64,000 nucleotides of DNA from Phalacrocorax aristotelis (GCF_949628215.1 NC_134276.1:12365690-12429689); one strand, 5' to 3'. Shown: positions 1-37,650, counted from the stretch's first letter. Program-made: numbers and translations. The notes: generated by a model from the sequence alone, not told the origin.

Positions 1-3880
<3,880 letters not shown>

Positions 3881-5342
3881 CACAGAATCACAGAATGGCA
3901 GGGGTTGGAAGGGACCTCTGGAGATCATCTTGTCCAACCCCCCTGCTTGAGCAGGCACACCCAGAGCAGGGGCACAGGAACGCATCCAGGCGGGGTTTGA
4001 ATGTCTCCAGAGAAGGGACTCCACAGCCTCCCTGGGCAGCCTGTGCCCCTGCTCTGGCACCTGCACAGGAAAGAAGTGTTTCCTCATATTGAGGTGGAAC
4101 TTTCTGTGTTTCAACTTGTTCCCATTGCCCCTTGTCCTGTCATTGGGCACTACTGAAAAGAGCCTAGTCTCATCATCCTGACACCCACCCTTTAAATATT
4201 TATAGGTATTGATTAAATCCCCCCTCAGTCTTCTTTTCTCCAGGCGGAACAAACCCAAGCCTCTCAGCCTTTCCTCATAATGGAGATGCTCCAGTCCCCT
4301 CATCATCTTGGTAGCTCTCCGCTGGACTTGCTTAAGCAGTTCCACATCCTTCTTAAACTGGGGGGCCCAAAACTGGACACAGCACTCCAAATGTGACCTC
4401 ATTAGGGTAGAGTAGAGGGGAAGGATAACCTCCCTCAACCTGCTGGCCACACTCCTTTTAATGCACCCCAGGACACCATTGGTCTCTTGGCCACAAGGGC
4501 ACAGTGCTGGCTCAGGGTCAGCCTGCTGTCCACCAGCACTCCCACGTCCTTCTCAACAGAGCCACTTTCCAGCAGTTCAGCCCCCAGCCTGTACTGGTGC
4601 CTGGGGTTGTTCCTCCCCAGGGGCACAACCTTGCACTTGCTTTTGCTGAATTTCATGAGGTTCCCCTCGGCCCAGCTCTCCAGCCTGTCCAGGTCTCGCT
4701 GGATGGCAGCACAGCCTTCTGGTGTATCAGCCACTCCTCCCAGCTTGGTGTCGTCAGCGAACTTGCTAAGGTTATACTCTGTCCCATCATCCAGGTCACT
4801 GATGAATATATTAAACAGGACTGGACCCAGCACAGACCCCTGGGGAACACCACTAGTGACAGGCCTCCAGCCAGACTCTGCTCCATTGATCATGACCCTC
4901 TGAGTTCTGTTGTTGAGCCAGTTCTCCGTCCACCTCACTGTCCCCTCATCCAACCCACACTTCCTCAGCTTGTATGTGAGGATGCTATAGGAGACAGTGT
5001 TGAATGTTTTACTGAAGTAAAGATAGACAACATCCACTGCTCTCCCTTTGTCGACCCAGCCAGTCATGCCATCATAGGCGGCCATCAGGTTGGTCAAGCA
5101 TAATCTCCCCTTGGTGAATCCATGTTGTCTACTTCTGATAACCCTCTTGTCCTCTACATGCCTGGAGATGACCTCCAGGATGAACTGCTCCATCACCTTT
5201 CCAGGGATGGAGGTGAGGCTGACTGGCCTATAGTGCCCCAGATCCTCCTTCTTGCCCTTTTTGAAGGCTGGAGTGACATTTGCTGTCCTCCAGTCCTCCG
5301 GCACCTCTCCTGTCCTCCATGACCTTTCGAAGATGATGGAGA
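3881..5342 (-). mobile_element. CR1 LINE copy A (5'-truncated, minus)
   Basis: 5'-truncated CR1 non-LTR retrotransposon read on the minus strand. Translation from about 5304 down shows the reverse transcriptase block: EDWRTANV, a YRPVSLT motif, RQHGFTKGR, the [12 protein letters not shown] motif and the catalytic box FADDTKLGG, which is intact. After one frameshift near 4450-4500 it continues through the CR1 C-terminal region ([24 protein letters not shown]). It ends at 3881 with the CR1 3' tail, tandem ATTCTGTG on the minus strand. Frameshifts make it a dead copy. Its 5' end abuts CR1 copy B in opposite orientation, so the two make a fold-back structure. Confidence 0.95.
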
Positions 5343-5959
5343 GTGGCCAAGAAGGCCAAAGGTGTCCTGGGGTGCATCAAAAGGAGTGTGGCCAGCAGAT
5401 GGAGAGAGGTTATCCTCCCCTTCTACACTACCCTAATGAGGTCACATTTGGAGTGCTGTGTCCAGTTTTGGGCCCCCCAGTTTAAGAAGGATGTGGAACT
5501 GCTTGAGCAAGTCCAGCGGAGAGCTACCAAGATGATGAGGGGACTGGAGCATCTCCATTATGAGGAAAGGCTGAGAGGCTTGGGTTTGTTCCGCCTGGAG
5601 AAAAGAAGACTGAGGGGGGATTTAATCAATACCTATAAATATTTAAAGGGTGGGTGTCAGGACGATGGGACTAGACTTTTTTCAACAGTGCCCAGTGACA
5701 GGACAAGGGTCAATGGGAACAAGTCGGAACACAGGAAGCTCCACCTCAGTATGAGAAAACACTTCTTTCCTGTGCAGGTGCCAGAGCAGGGGCACAGGCT
5801 GCCCAGGGAGGCTGTGGAGTCCCTTCTCTGGAGACATTCAAACCCCGCCTGGATGCGTTCCTGTGCCCCCTGCTCTGGGTGGGCCTGCTCAAGCAGGGGG
5901 GTTGGGCAAGGTGATCTCCAGAGGCTGCTTCCAACCCCTGCCATTCTGTGATTCTGTGA
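5343..5959 (+). mobile_element. CR1 LINE copy B (3' end only, plus)
   Basis: Plus-strand CR1 fragment with only the last ~0.6 kb of ORF2 and the 3' end. The open frame reads [18 protein letters not shown], then the same C-terminal blocks as copy A ([33 protein letters not shown]). It ends at 5959 with ATTCTGTGATTCTGTG. It is closely similar to positions 3881-4497 of copy A in inverted orientation and starts exactly where copy A's homology stops, so the two are head to head. Because both keep their own 3' tails, two insertions or a template-switch dimer are more likely than one twin-primed element. Confidence 0.95.
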
Positions 5960-7945
5960 AAAGCAGTTTAATGGAAAAAAGCAAAGGTCATGCATGAAAG
6001 CAAAGCATAAAAATACTTATTTTTTATGTCCCATCAGCAGGCAGCACCCAGCCCCCTCAGTACATGTGGTGGTTCCTTTGGAAGAAAAATGCCTTAATAC
6101 CAAATATAATTTCCCCCACTTCCTCCTTTCCTTCAGCTTTTATTGCCAAGCATAACCCCATCTGGTATGGAATATCCCTGTGGTTAGTTGGGGTCAGCTG
6201 TCCTGGCTGTGCCCCCTCCCAACCTCTCACCCACCCCCCACCCACTGGCCTTTGCAGGGGTGTTGCAGAGACAGCTGTGACGCTGTGGGGTACTGCTCTG
6301 CAGCAGCCAAAACATTGGTGTGGGTGCTATCAGCACCATTCCAGCTACAAATGCAGAGCACAGCACTGCATGGGCTGCTACAAGGAAAGCTAACTCCACC
6401 CCAGCCAGAACAAATCCATGCAGAGAACAACATAAAGCAGCAAAGTGTTTTAAAAATTTCAACCCCTCAGATTCAAAGTAGTCCATATGACTTTCACAAC
6501 TTACTTAACAGAAATAGTTTATTAAAAAAAAAAATCTAAACCCTCATTGTGAAGGGTAGTTACAGCAGCTTTTAAATTGCATAGGTAACAATACAGCTTT
6601 GACAGCCTTTAATGAAAGGGAAGAGCCAGACTACCAAATTATTCACTGATACCTTAAGCGATTGAACTGCTTTGTAAGTTACTACTAAGCTCTACGCTAG
6701 AAATTTGAAGGCCTTGGTCATTTTTATGAACGTCTTCAGGAAGCTCAGGGCTCATTTAGATTCCCTGCTACAGCATATGTGCAGGCAAAGTAACAACAGT
6801 CATGTCCTGCGAGAGTCAGAGAAACACAACTGCCCAATCCCATCTCTTTGGAGGAGAAAGTAAAAATGGCATGGCTGCAGCTGCTCAACGTATTTAGTGC
6901 TTCTCTGAGAGCTGACGAACTCTTCCAGCCTTTTCCTTGATCAGCTCTAACAGCCACAGCTTTAGAACAGCACTTTTTGGGGACTGGGGTGTACAGAGGT
7001 GGAAACAGAGGAGGAGGAACAGGTCTAGGTCTTGGTCCCTTCAACAGAAGGAGTGGTTCCCCCACTGTGAATACAACACTGTATTTTAACAGCCTCATTT
7101 GAAGAATATTTGGAAAATAGTGATGACATTTTAGGAGGGATACTGAAGCAGTGGGCTGAGGAAACAGATACCTGAAAAATGTCAGTTAAGAAAAAGGTAA
7201 GAGGTAATGTCCTGCCCTTTACTTGCCCCATTGCTTTATTCTTCCAGCAGCATTCCTTGTGAAGCTCTAAGGTTCTAGCCCTTGCACCTGATTTCCAGGG
7301 TAAAAGCTGACAATGGAATTCAGTCTGAAGTCTTTGGCACTTCTTGAATTACAGAGCAGAATTCATTTCTATATACTATGACATTCAATAACAGTGCAAT
7401 AGTGAGTTTAGTTTTCCTAGTAGCGTTGAAATTATTAGAATATTTTCCAGTTTCAATACCAAAAGCCTATTTTTGGGTCAAACTATTACTCTTCAGTGTT
7501 TTCAACAGTATCTGTAGAAAACTGAAAGTAAGTACAAGTTTTGTTATGCTGACCGAGTCCGTGCCCGCATCCATACTTGCATACTACTATGAATTCACTC
7601 CTTTGCAAAATTCGTGCCCAAAAGATGGATTTTTCTCTAAAAGATACAACTGTTATTTACATAATCATCCCAGAAAGAAAATGGGCTTTTAGAAGTTTTA
7701 GAAAGAACTTGCAGTTTCAGACAGTACTTCAGAATATTGGACACCGTGGTCTAACGCATCAACCAACGCAACACCCAAATTATACCAAATTTGGTGCCAC
7801 TGAAAAAAAAACAACCACATTTCATAGAAGTGAAAATTGAAGGCAAGCTGTCATTTACAGAGAACTGTCATGTATAGAATGCCCTACAAACTGCTTTCCA
7901 TTCTCTTCACTAACTTTCAGTCTCTCTTGTATAGCGAGCCAGAAA
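5960..7945 (-). other. MRE11: MRE11 3' UTR and downstream flank
   Basis: Region beyond the MRE11 stop codon on its strand. The 3' UTR should begin at 7945 and run leftward. Two AATAAA hexamers on the minus strand could end it, at 7240-7235 and at 6523-6518; the sequence alone does not choose between them. No other gene is recognised between the MRE11 stop and CR1 copy B. Confidence 0.5.
7235..7240 (-). terminator. MRE11: Candidate MRE11 poly(A) signal AATAAA
   Basis: Canonical AATAAA on the minus strand about 0.7 kb past the MRE11 stop codon. A second hexamer at 6518-6523 is an alternative distal site. Confidence 0.4.
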
Positions 7946-30641
<22,696 letters not shown>

Positions 30642-30829
30642 CTTTGTGCCGAGACTCCTCACAAAAAGGCTCCGGACACAGCTCGGCAAGTCGGGTCAGA
30701 AGTCAGTTTCTGTCTTCACAGATGCCTGAGACACAAAATCAGAAACAAATTAAGACGAAGGGCGCGCTGAGACGAACGATCGATCTTTTACCGGTAATTA
30801 TCACTTGCAAAAAACCTCATGACAAGGCA

Positions 30830-31700
30830 AGACCCGCGCCAGGTTTAACCGCTCGCGGCCGCCCGAGCCGCAGGGCCGCCCACCCGCCCTCGCGCTGGGC
30901 CTCCCCCGCAGGAACGCAGCCTGGCCCGCAGCCTGGCCCGCAGCCCCGCCAGGAACGAGCGGCTTTCCGGGAAGGGCCGCACAACGTGACCGGCTGGGCG
31001 GGCGCGGCGGCGCCATCGGGGCCACCGGCGGCGCACGACGGCGGCGGCGGCCGGCCCACTCCCCCCGGGGAGCGCGGTGCAGCAGTCCGCGCGCGGAGCG
31101 CTCCGACCGGCGAGGGAGGCCGCGGTCCCACACCGAACGCCCGGGACCCGTCCCTCACCCCCCGGCCCCACGCGGTCGCCTGCCACCGCGCGCCGTTTCC
31201 ATGGCGCCGGGAAGGGCGGGGCCCGTCCGCCGCCGCCGCTCTCGCGAGAGCCGCCCCGCTTACGGCGCGCGCGCGCGCTCTTCCATCGTCCGTCGGTCCG
31301 TCCGTCGGTCCGTCGGCGGCTGGCCCCGCCCCGTCCCTGAAGTGGCCCCGCCCCTGAGGCGCTCCGCCGTGGGGGGCGGCAGGTGCGGCCGCGGCGGGGC
31401 CGGGGGGTGGCGGGGACCTCCCGGGATGGCGGCGGGGCCCTCCTCCGTTGCGCGGCCCCCGCGGCGGGGAGCGAGACCGGTGCTCCCGGGCCGGGCCCGG
31501 CTCGGCTTGGGGCCTGAGGGGGAAGGGAGGGCGGCGAGGGGCGGCGAGGGGCGGCGGGCGGGGCTGGCTCCCGGGGAGGAGCGGGAGCGCTGGCTCAGAG
31601 TCTCGTATTTTCTCAAAATCTTTTGTTTATAAAACGCGTGGCGCTGCGAAAGACCGGCTGAGCCGCGCCCTCGCCGTGCCCAGACCGGACGTTAACTGGG
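30830..31700. promoter_or_regulatory. CpG island, bidirectional MRE11/ANKRD49 promoter
   Basis: Very GC- and CpG-rich stretch between the start codons of the divergent genes MRE11 (ATG 30641, minus) and ANKRD49 (ATG 31885, plus), only 1.24 kb apart. It holds two GC boxes CCCCGCCCC (31324-31332 and 31346-31354), a GC dinucleotide run near 31266-31278 and repeated CCGTCGGT near 31286-31316. The open frames on both strands are composition artefacts. In human the same two genes are head to head, so a shared promoter is the straightforward reading. Exact transcription starts were not determined. Confidence 0.8.
31628..31634 (+). promoter_or_regulatory. ANKRD49: TATA-like element upstream of ANKRD49
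   Basis: TATAAAA at the edge of the CpG island, about 250 bases before the ANKRD49 start codon. It could place a start near 31660, with the 5' UTR then spliced to the acceptor-like CTGCTTACAG at about 31871. Weak evidence on its own. Confidence 0.35.
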
Positions 31701-31884
31701 GGTTCCGGCGGAGCTGGCAGAGCCCGACTTAACGGAGGAACTTAATCTCGAGTTTTGCTGTTTGTGGCGTTGCCGACGTCTGCATCATCCGTCAGGTGTT
31801 TTTGTCGGCAATTAGTGGATGGATAACAGTAAAAGTTATTATAAATATCGTTGTGTGTCTGCTGCTTACAGATGCTGACTGAAA

Positions 31885-32142
31885 ATGAATAAAGACAAGC
31901 AAATCGATGAAGACGATGATGACAGCGACCAGTTCGATGACTTTATGGAGAATTTTAACCAGCTTGAACTGCTGGAGACGCACAGGCACTTGATCCCTGT
32001 AGGAACTCAGAGCTGTTGGTCAGGACAGTCTGATGATGACGATGATGAACAAGAAAGAAGTGAAGAATGGTACGAAACGCAAGAAAAAAAAATGGAAAAA
32101 AATCCAGAGAAATTGCTACTCTGGGCAGCCGAAAACAACCGG
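31885..32142 (+). CDS. ANKRD49: ANKRD49 coding exon 1
   Basis: 258 nt, 86 codons from ATG to AACCGG, followed by donor GTAAGG. Acidic N-terminal half. An acceptor-like CTGCTTACAG just upstream suggests that the 5' UTR is spliced. Confidence 0.95.
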
Positions 32143-33640
32143 GTAAGGCGTTTATTCTGTTCACAGGCATCACAGACAAGAATGTTGTTTTGAGCAGGTA
32201 TCTACAGTTTCATCCACAAACAGAAATTAACCACCACTTTCCTTTATCTCCCTAAACTATTTTGAACTGGCTTTGGAAGCCACTGTGCGTCAAACACCTT
32301 CCTTTGTAGCCCACGCATGCTAAAATATCTCTGGATCCGTGAGCTTTCAGAACAAAAGCTTTGACTGTAATTCAAAATTAAAGTAACAGCTTTACTTAAA
32401 CTTCTGAAATAAGTTTAAGCATGCCAGGCTCTTCCATCATGGCGAATAAGCCAGGGTAGAGAGGGTGTACCTGAAATCTTATTTTCTGAAAAGCTCCCTA
32501 TGCAGATAATGGGTGACCATTTTCCTATCTTTTTATGGGAAAAAAAGCGCTTTTTACTCTTGGAAGCAAGGGAGAGACGACCAAGATTCCTGTTACACAG
32601 CTTATTACGCCCTTGTGTATGTCTGTTTTCATTAGTTGCCTTCCTTGCGTGCACAAGCTCCATCTACAGTCCGTCTACAAGTACTTCTACCGTGGAAGAA
32701 TTCTGGGTTGGTTATGCAGAGTTTATTTCCCCCTTGAAAACTATTTTTTGAGAAATCTAACTTTTTTAAAACTGCATGAAAGCTCAGAATGAATGTAACT
32801 TATTTGGGTGATACACAAAATGTTTAGTGATCCTGGTGTAAGGCTTATTAAAAATAAAGTCCATCTGCAGTACTTGTGTCTTCACGGTGAATGGGGAGGA
32901 GGTGGAAGGTAAAGGCACTCCTAAGGCTTTGGAACTAATGTTAATATTGTATCTCTTTAAAAACAAAACAAAACCCCCACCCAAACCGAACAAACAAACA
33001 AACAAAAAAACCACAAAAAAACCACCTCAGTAACAATAACTGGTTTAATTTTAAAATTTTGAGTTGCACTCAAGCCTTTTGAGAGTGACAGAAATTGCTT
33101 TTTCATAGAAGTTCAGAACAGTAAAAGCCATACATCGTGTTTGCAGAGTTTCACATTAAATTACCTGTTTTCTTTAAATAGCTGAGTACAGTGAGGAGGC
33201 TCCTTTCTGAAAAGCTGGCTCCAGTTAATGCGCGGGACGAAGACCAGTACACCCCGCTCCATCGAGCTGCCTACAGCGGGCACTTGGACATTGCCCATGA
33301 ACTGGTTGCACAAGGGGCGGACGTTCATGCGCAGACAGTGGACGGCTGGACGCCTCTGCACAGCGCCTGTAAGTGGAACAATACAAAAGTGGCCGCGTTC
33401 TTACTTCAGCAGGGTGCAGACATCAACGCGCAGACAAACGGATTGCTGACACCATTGCATATCGCTGCAGGAAACAAAAACAGCAGAGAAACCCTGGAAC
33501 TCTTGCTGATGAATCGCTATGTGAAACCAGACCTGAAAAACAACCTGGATGAAACGGCCCTTGACATTGCTAGGAGGACTGATGTATATCACTACCTTTT
33601 TGAAATAGTAGAAGACTGCATAAATGCTGTGTCCCCTTAA
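31885..33640 (+). CDS. ANKRD49: ANKRD49, ankyrin repeat domain 49 (complete coding region, 2 exons)
   Basis: ANKRD49 is a small nuclear/cytoplasmic ankyrin-repeat protein linked in mammals to spermatogenesis and autophagy; its molecular partner is poorly defined. Two coding exons join in phase 0 to 238 residues (human 239). Residues 1-86 are an acidic, Asp/Glu-rich N-terminus with the conserved FNQLELLETHRHLIPVGTQS and EEWYETQEKKMEK. Residues 87-238 hold the ankyrin repeats: TVRRLLSEK, then YTPLHRAAYSGHLDIAHEL, GWTPLHSACKWNNTKVAAFL, and LTPLHIAAGN, ending with DIARRTDVYHYLFEIVE. The start is supported by alignment with the human N-terminus. The gene is divergent from MRE11 across a CpG island. 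A copy of its 3'-UTR end lies in its intron. Confidence 0.97.
32690..32860 (+). repeat. Intronic copy of the ANKRD49 3' end (direct repeat, copy 1)
   Basis: About 165 bases in the ANKRD49 intron that match 33950-34120 at a constant offset of 1260 bases with roughly nine mismatches by eye. The copy includes an AATAAA hexamer at 32853-32858. Confidence 0.9.
32958..33026. repeat. A/C-rich simple repeat
   Basis: Imperfect AAAC/AAACC repeats (AACAAACAAACAAAC and similar) in the ANKRD49 intron. Confidence 0.75.
33182..33640 (+). CDS. ANKRD49: ANKRD49 coding exon 2 (ankyrin repeats)
   Basis: 459 nt including stop. Acceptor TTTCTTTAAATAG then CTGAGTACAGTG (LSTVRRLL). Carries all ankyrin repeats. 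Confidence 0.96.
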   Translation: MSTVRRLLSEKLAPVNARDEDQYTPLHRAAYSGHLDIAHELVAQGADVHAQTVDGWTPLHSACKWNNTKVAAFLLQQGADINAQTNGLLTPLHIAAGNKNSRETLELLLMNRYVKPDLKNNLDETALDIARRTDVYHYLFEIVEDCINAVSP

Positions 33641-33949
33641 AAGGTGCAGTGAAGCTTGTGAATGCGAGGTTTGCTGCCTCCTGTTTGTGTTCTGCATGCT
33701 CCTTGGTGGTGGTCTGTCCCTGTGCAACAAGCTTTTCATTTGAGAGACTTCAGTGTTCTCCCCAGGCAAAGTGTCACTTCTTGCAGCTCAGCTCGGTGGT
33801 CTCGCTTGTGCTTTGAGGCATTACTACTGTTATTCAAGATATTCAGAAAGTCTCAGTAATTTCAGTGAGTCTCCATTTAATTAGTGCAAATTTCGAGGGG
33901 CTTTTGTCTGTACTGTCAAAGCAGGAGGGAAAACTGGAATATTTACTTG

Positions 33950-34120
33950 ATGTGAAAGAATTCTGGCTTGGTTATGCAGAGTTTATTACTCACTTGAAAA
34001 CTATTTTTTGAGAAATTTAACTTTTTTAAAACTGCATGAAAGCTCAGAATGAATGTAACTTATTTGGGTGATACAGAAAATGTTTAGTGATCCTGGTGTA
34101 AGGCTTCTTATAAAATAAAA
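33950..34120 (+). repeat. ANKRD49 3' UTR end (direct repeat, copy 2)
   Basis: Counterpart of 32690-32860, here in the 3' UTR of ANKRD49 and ending with the likely functional poly(A) signal. Either this 3' end was duplicated into the intron or the two are copies of one unrecognised dispersed repeat. Confidence 0.9.
34114..34119 (+). terminator. ANKRD49: ANKRD49 poly(A) signal AATAAA
   Basis: AATAAA about 475 bases after the stop codon, the first good hexamer downstream of ANKRD49. Confidence 0.6.
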
Positions 34121-36236
34121 TATTTAACCCTAAGTATTTTGTTGTCCTATTTTTAATTGAAAGCTCAATTGTCAATGCAATCACCTGCTGATACATCAAA
34201 AGTGTCATTCATGAGATGATAAAGTAGTTTTGTTTTATTTTTTCCTGGTACTTTTCAAGGAAATCACTTTCTGTGAAGATCCTGTTTACTTTTCCCTTGC
34301 AAATTAAGTTCAGTAAAGTTTTAATGTCATGGATAGAATTAGCATCTAGTGTTAGAACAGGTAAATCTCAACTGGATGAGGATAAACAGCCACATACTGT
34401 TCTGTCTGATTTAGCTACAGCTAATTTGGTACAGGACACACTCAACAGTGTTTCTCTTCCACTTTTGAATTCCCAAAGGGAATTCCTATTTCCAACTCAA
34501 ATATTAAGCCATCGGCATAGTTTAAAAACTTCTCTCAAAATTCCCTGATTTCCAGACCATTCATTTATTTTCTTATTTGACACTTTTTAAATTCGTGATA
34601 GGTTGTATTATTAATCCCAGGCTTTCACATCCGAATTGTGCTTCCAAAGGTTCTGACAGGTTTGGCTGCTGTCACTTAACCAAACTGAAGGTGGTGGGGG
34701 TGCATTGGTTGGTTTGTTTCTTAAGATTTTGAGGCCTTTGGCATGCACCTGGGTGCAGCTCCTCTCTGCAGGCCCGCCAGCGTCGCACTGGTTTGCAGTG
34801 AAGACCTGGGACCCTTCATCTGAGGCATTCTTATCAGGTCTTGGCACTGAGTACTATTTGGCTTAACTTAGCAGAAAAAATACTAACTAATAATACAAAT
34901 TTTCACAAGACACATCATAATTTGCTGCTTCTGTTTGTCAGTTCAGCCTTTCTGCTGGCAAGCGAAAAAATCTATGATTTTTAGAGTTGATTTGAGAGTT
35001 TAATTTACCAGTGTTACTGTTCACATCAGCTGTATCAGTCTGCACCTCTCAATCTTTCAACTTCTGGAGAATCAACATCTCTGGATTATTTAGCTGTCTA
35101 CAAGAGGTCCACTAACGTACTCTTCATCTTCTTCTCTTCCTCACCTTGGTTCAAGTGTAAGTCTCAGACAACAATCGCTACTCAATGCAAGCACTTAATG
35201 AGTGCAGGGTTTTAAGTAACAGTACAGTACCATCTCAAAACAATCACTCTGAGCAGGTAGATCTTTTTCCTTTTTTTTTTTTTTATGAATAGTGGTTTAG
35301 AATGATACTGGTAGAACTTCAGCAGTGCTGTCAGCCCAGCAGATGATCTTTATTGCATGGGAATTTGTACGCTGAAGACTTTCCCATGGTAATGGCACAC
35401 TGCATGATTTTGAGCTTCAATTTTGCCATCCATAATTTAGCAGTGGAGAAACTGGCTTCTCTGTGTTAACTGAATTGAACTGAAAATTGAATATAAAACC
35501 TGAAGTACTGTCACTCAGTATGAGAGCTGTAACAAAACACACTGTTGTCCTGTGCAGATGCCTTACTGAGTGACCCCAAGCCCCTTAAAGACACCACTAA
35601 CAGAGCTGAAGCAGCAGGGTTGGGGTATGCTGGCCCACATGTGGTGCTCTGATGAAGCATCTGTGGAGGGCACCTCTGTGACCTGCCTTTCTAGAAGCCC
35701 TGTTCAGCACTTGTTAAAAAATACAGGATTTCCTCTGAACTATGCATGGTACCAGATGATTTTTGATGCGTATTATTTTGGAAGTTTGGTTTCAGGTCAT
35801 CTGTGGAAGATGAATACACCTTGAAATGCATCAAGGAAAAATACAGAAATGCATTACATCATGCACTTGTATAACTAGACTTGGCCTGTATCTTAGAAAA
35901 CCTCACTATTGTATGCAAAGTGTTGATTTCAAGGAAGCTACCACAGGGTAAAGCTGCTGGCCAGGCGAGCGGGACAGCTTCCCCATGCACCTGCCAGCAG
36001 CATTATCTGTTGACTACTGTAATTGCCAGCTGCTGTTCTTTCTCAAAACTTTCAACAGTGGCAAACCAAGGACAGTCAAGTCTACTTCAGTCCTGTAAAC
36101 AGCATCTCAAGATGCCTCATTTTATGAAGAGCATTATTAAAACCAAGCTAGTACTTTTGAGTATTAGTAGGTCTACATTGTGGAGTAAGTGAATGTGGCC
36201 TCCCGTGATCTCATCGCCCTTATTGGATGCAAGCCA
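34121..36236. other. Intergenic, ANKRD49 to C11orf97
   Basis: About 2.1 kb with no recognised exon, RNA gene or clear repeat, apart from a poly-T run near 35268-35284. Short open frames here lack codon bias and splice context. Confidence 0.5.
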
Positions 36237-36516
36237 TGGGACAGAAAAACAACCCACACAAAAACACAGAACTAAGGCCTTGATATCTGGGACGGAAGGT
36301 CAGGGGCACAGCTGGAGCACCGAAGCAGGAAAGCACGCTTACCTATGTTTATACCGTATGTGGAGCTAGCGTGATAAAACACATTCAGAGGCAGAGAGAA
36401 GGAAAAAGTACTAGCTCAGGAGGCAGACTATATTAAGGCTGCTCTTTGTGAATAAACGGCCTTTGGCTTTGCTTGTGCATGGATACAGAGTCCGTGTCGT
36501 GAATCACCACGCTACA
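36237..36516 (+). mobile_element. Possible solo LTR of an endogenous retrovirus
   Basis: About 280 bases with an LTR-like layout on the plus strand: starts TGGGACAG, a TATA-like TATATTAAGG near 36430, AATAAA at 36451-36456 followed by a T/G-rich stretch, then the R/U5-like GAGTCCGTGTCGTGAATCACC, ending CTACA. This resembles the ends of avian endogenous retroviral LTRs. No internal retroviral genes flank it and no clear target-site duplication was seen, so a solo LTR is only tentative. Confidence 0.5.
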
Positions 36517-36889
36517 TCATCCATCCAGTTAAACTGGGTTGTTCTCTTTATTTCCATCAGTCTGCCACGGCCCCCAGTGAGGATGACAAGGCATCCTTTC
36601 GTAAGGCAGGCACTGCCTTAAGGGGTGACACTTCATGTTCGTGATGTCCGTGCCTGCTTCCGAGCGCAGTAACGCTGCCTGACAGAAACGAAGAGCTGTT
36701 AATGTCATCTAGAGCTGTCACCCACCCCATGCCCCAAGCGGGCATGAGGTGGCTGCACCTGCTGTCCCTAGGGATGGTGGCTGCTCCCACCCTGCATGGG
36801 AGGGCCCCTGGTGTTAACCCTGGCCTCTGGAAGTGGTAAAACGCCCCAGCTGTGACTAGAAATGCCGTACCCAGCCTGCCCTCCTCGGT

Positions 36890-37650
36890 CTAAGCCTGCG
36901 GTACGTGGCGAGCGGTGACCCTCAAGCGGCCCCAACATGGCGGAGGGCGGGGAGGGCGGTGCGGCACTGTTCTGCCCCACCCCGCCGAGGCGCCGCGCCC
37001 GCCGCTCTCCCTCCCGCTGGCCGGAGCCGGCGCGCCCCGGCCCGCCCTCGCTCCTGTGGCAACCGGCCCCTACCTGCCTCGGCGCGGCGGCGGCGGTCAT
37101 GAGGGCGGCGAGCGGAGCGCAACCGGCGGCGGCAGCAGCCGAGGAGGCGGGCAGCGATGTCCGCGGCGAGGCGGCGGTAGGCGGGCAGCCCTGTAAGCCC
37201 GGCGGCGGGACCCGCCTCACCCTCATTCCCCCCCTGGCGTGTCCCCTCGGGGGAGTCGAGCCTTCCCCGCCGGCCCCTGCGGCCACCTCACTCGGTGGCC
37301 CTTCGCCTCCCCCGGCGCCGTCCACCCCGCCGCGGCAGGGGTGCGGGCAGTCCCTGTCCGGCAGGGACTCCCCTGCTGCCATGAGATGCCCTGGTCCCTC
37401 CTTGGCTCCTTCAGCGAGGGCACCTCCTTGGAGACCTCCTGCATGCGGGGCCCTGCCTTGGGCTGGTGGCACGGTTTGACCAGCGACCCCGTCCGCTGTG
37501 CCCTGGGGTGGCCTTGGCTCCTGCGCGGAGAGCCGAGAGCCGCCCCGCCGCGCTGCGGGCCGCCAGCAGCGCTCTGGGACTTACCCGCCACGGCCGGGAG
37601 TCGCCGGGGAGCGGCGCCTGGCTCGGCGTGATGGGGTAGTTGTAAATGGT
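36890..37650. promoter_or_regulatory. C11orf97: CpG island at the C11orf97 5' end
   Basis: Second CpG island of the window, surrounding C11orf97 exon 1. It contains a YY1-type motif AACATGGCGG (36934-36943), usually found just downstream of transcription starts, and a GGCAAC half-site (37058-37063) of the kind used by RFX factors of ciliary genes; the other half of a full X-box is not clear. Open frames on both strands here reflect composition. Confidence 0.7.
37099..37192 (+). CDS. C11orf97: C11orf97 coding exon 1
   Basis: 94 nt from ATG 37099 to CAGCCCT before donor GTAAGC. Encodes a low-complexity Ala-rich N-terminus and the first base of the Trp codon. Alternative in-frame ATG at 36937. 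Confidence 0.75.

Noticed and set aside
5343-5951. 202-codon plus-strand frame as a gene
   Set aside because: It is the C-terminal part of CR1 ORF2 in a truncated element.
30644-31357. Long open frames on both strands between MRE11 and ANKRD49
   Set aside because: They lie in the CpG island and encode Arg/Pro/Ala-rich low-complexity peptides; the frames overlap each other on both strands.
37193-37479. Continuation of the C11orf97 exon 1 frame past 37192
   Set aside because: It reads through a good GTAAGC donor; the conserved Trp codon is restored only by splicing to 37774.
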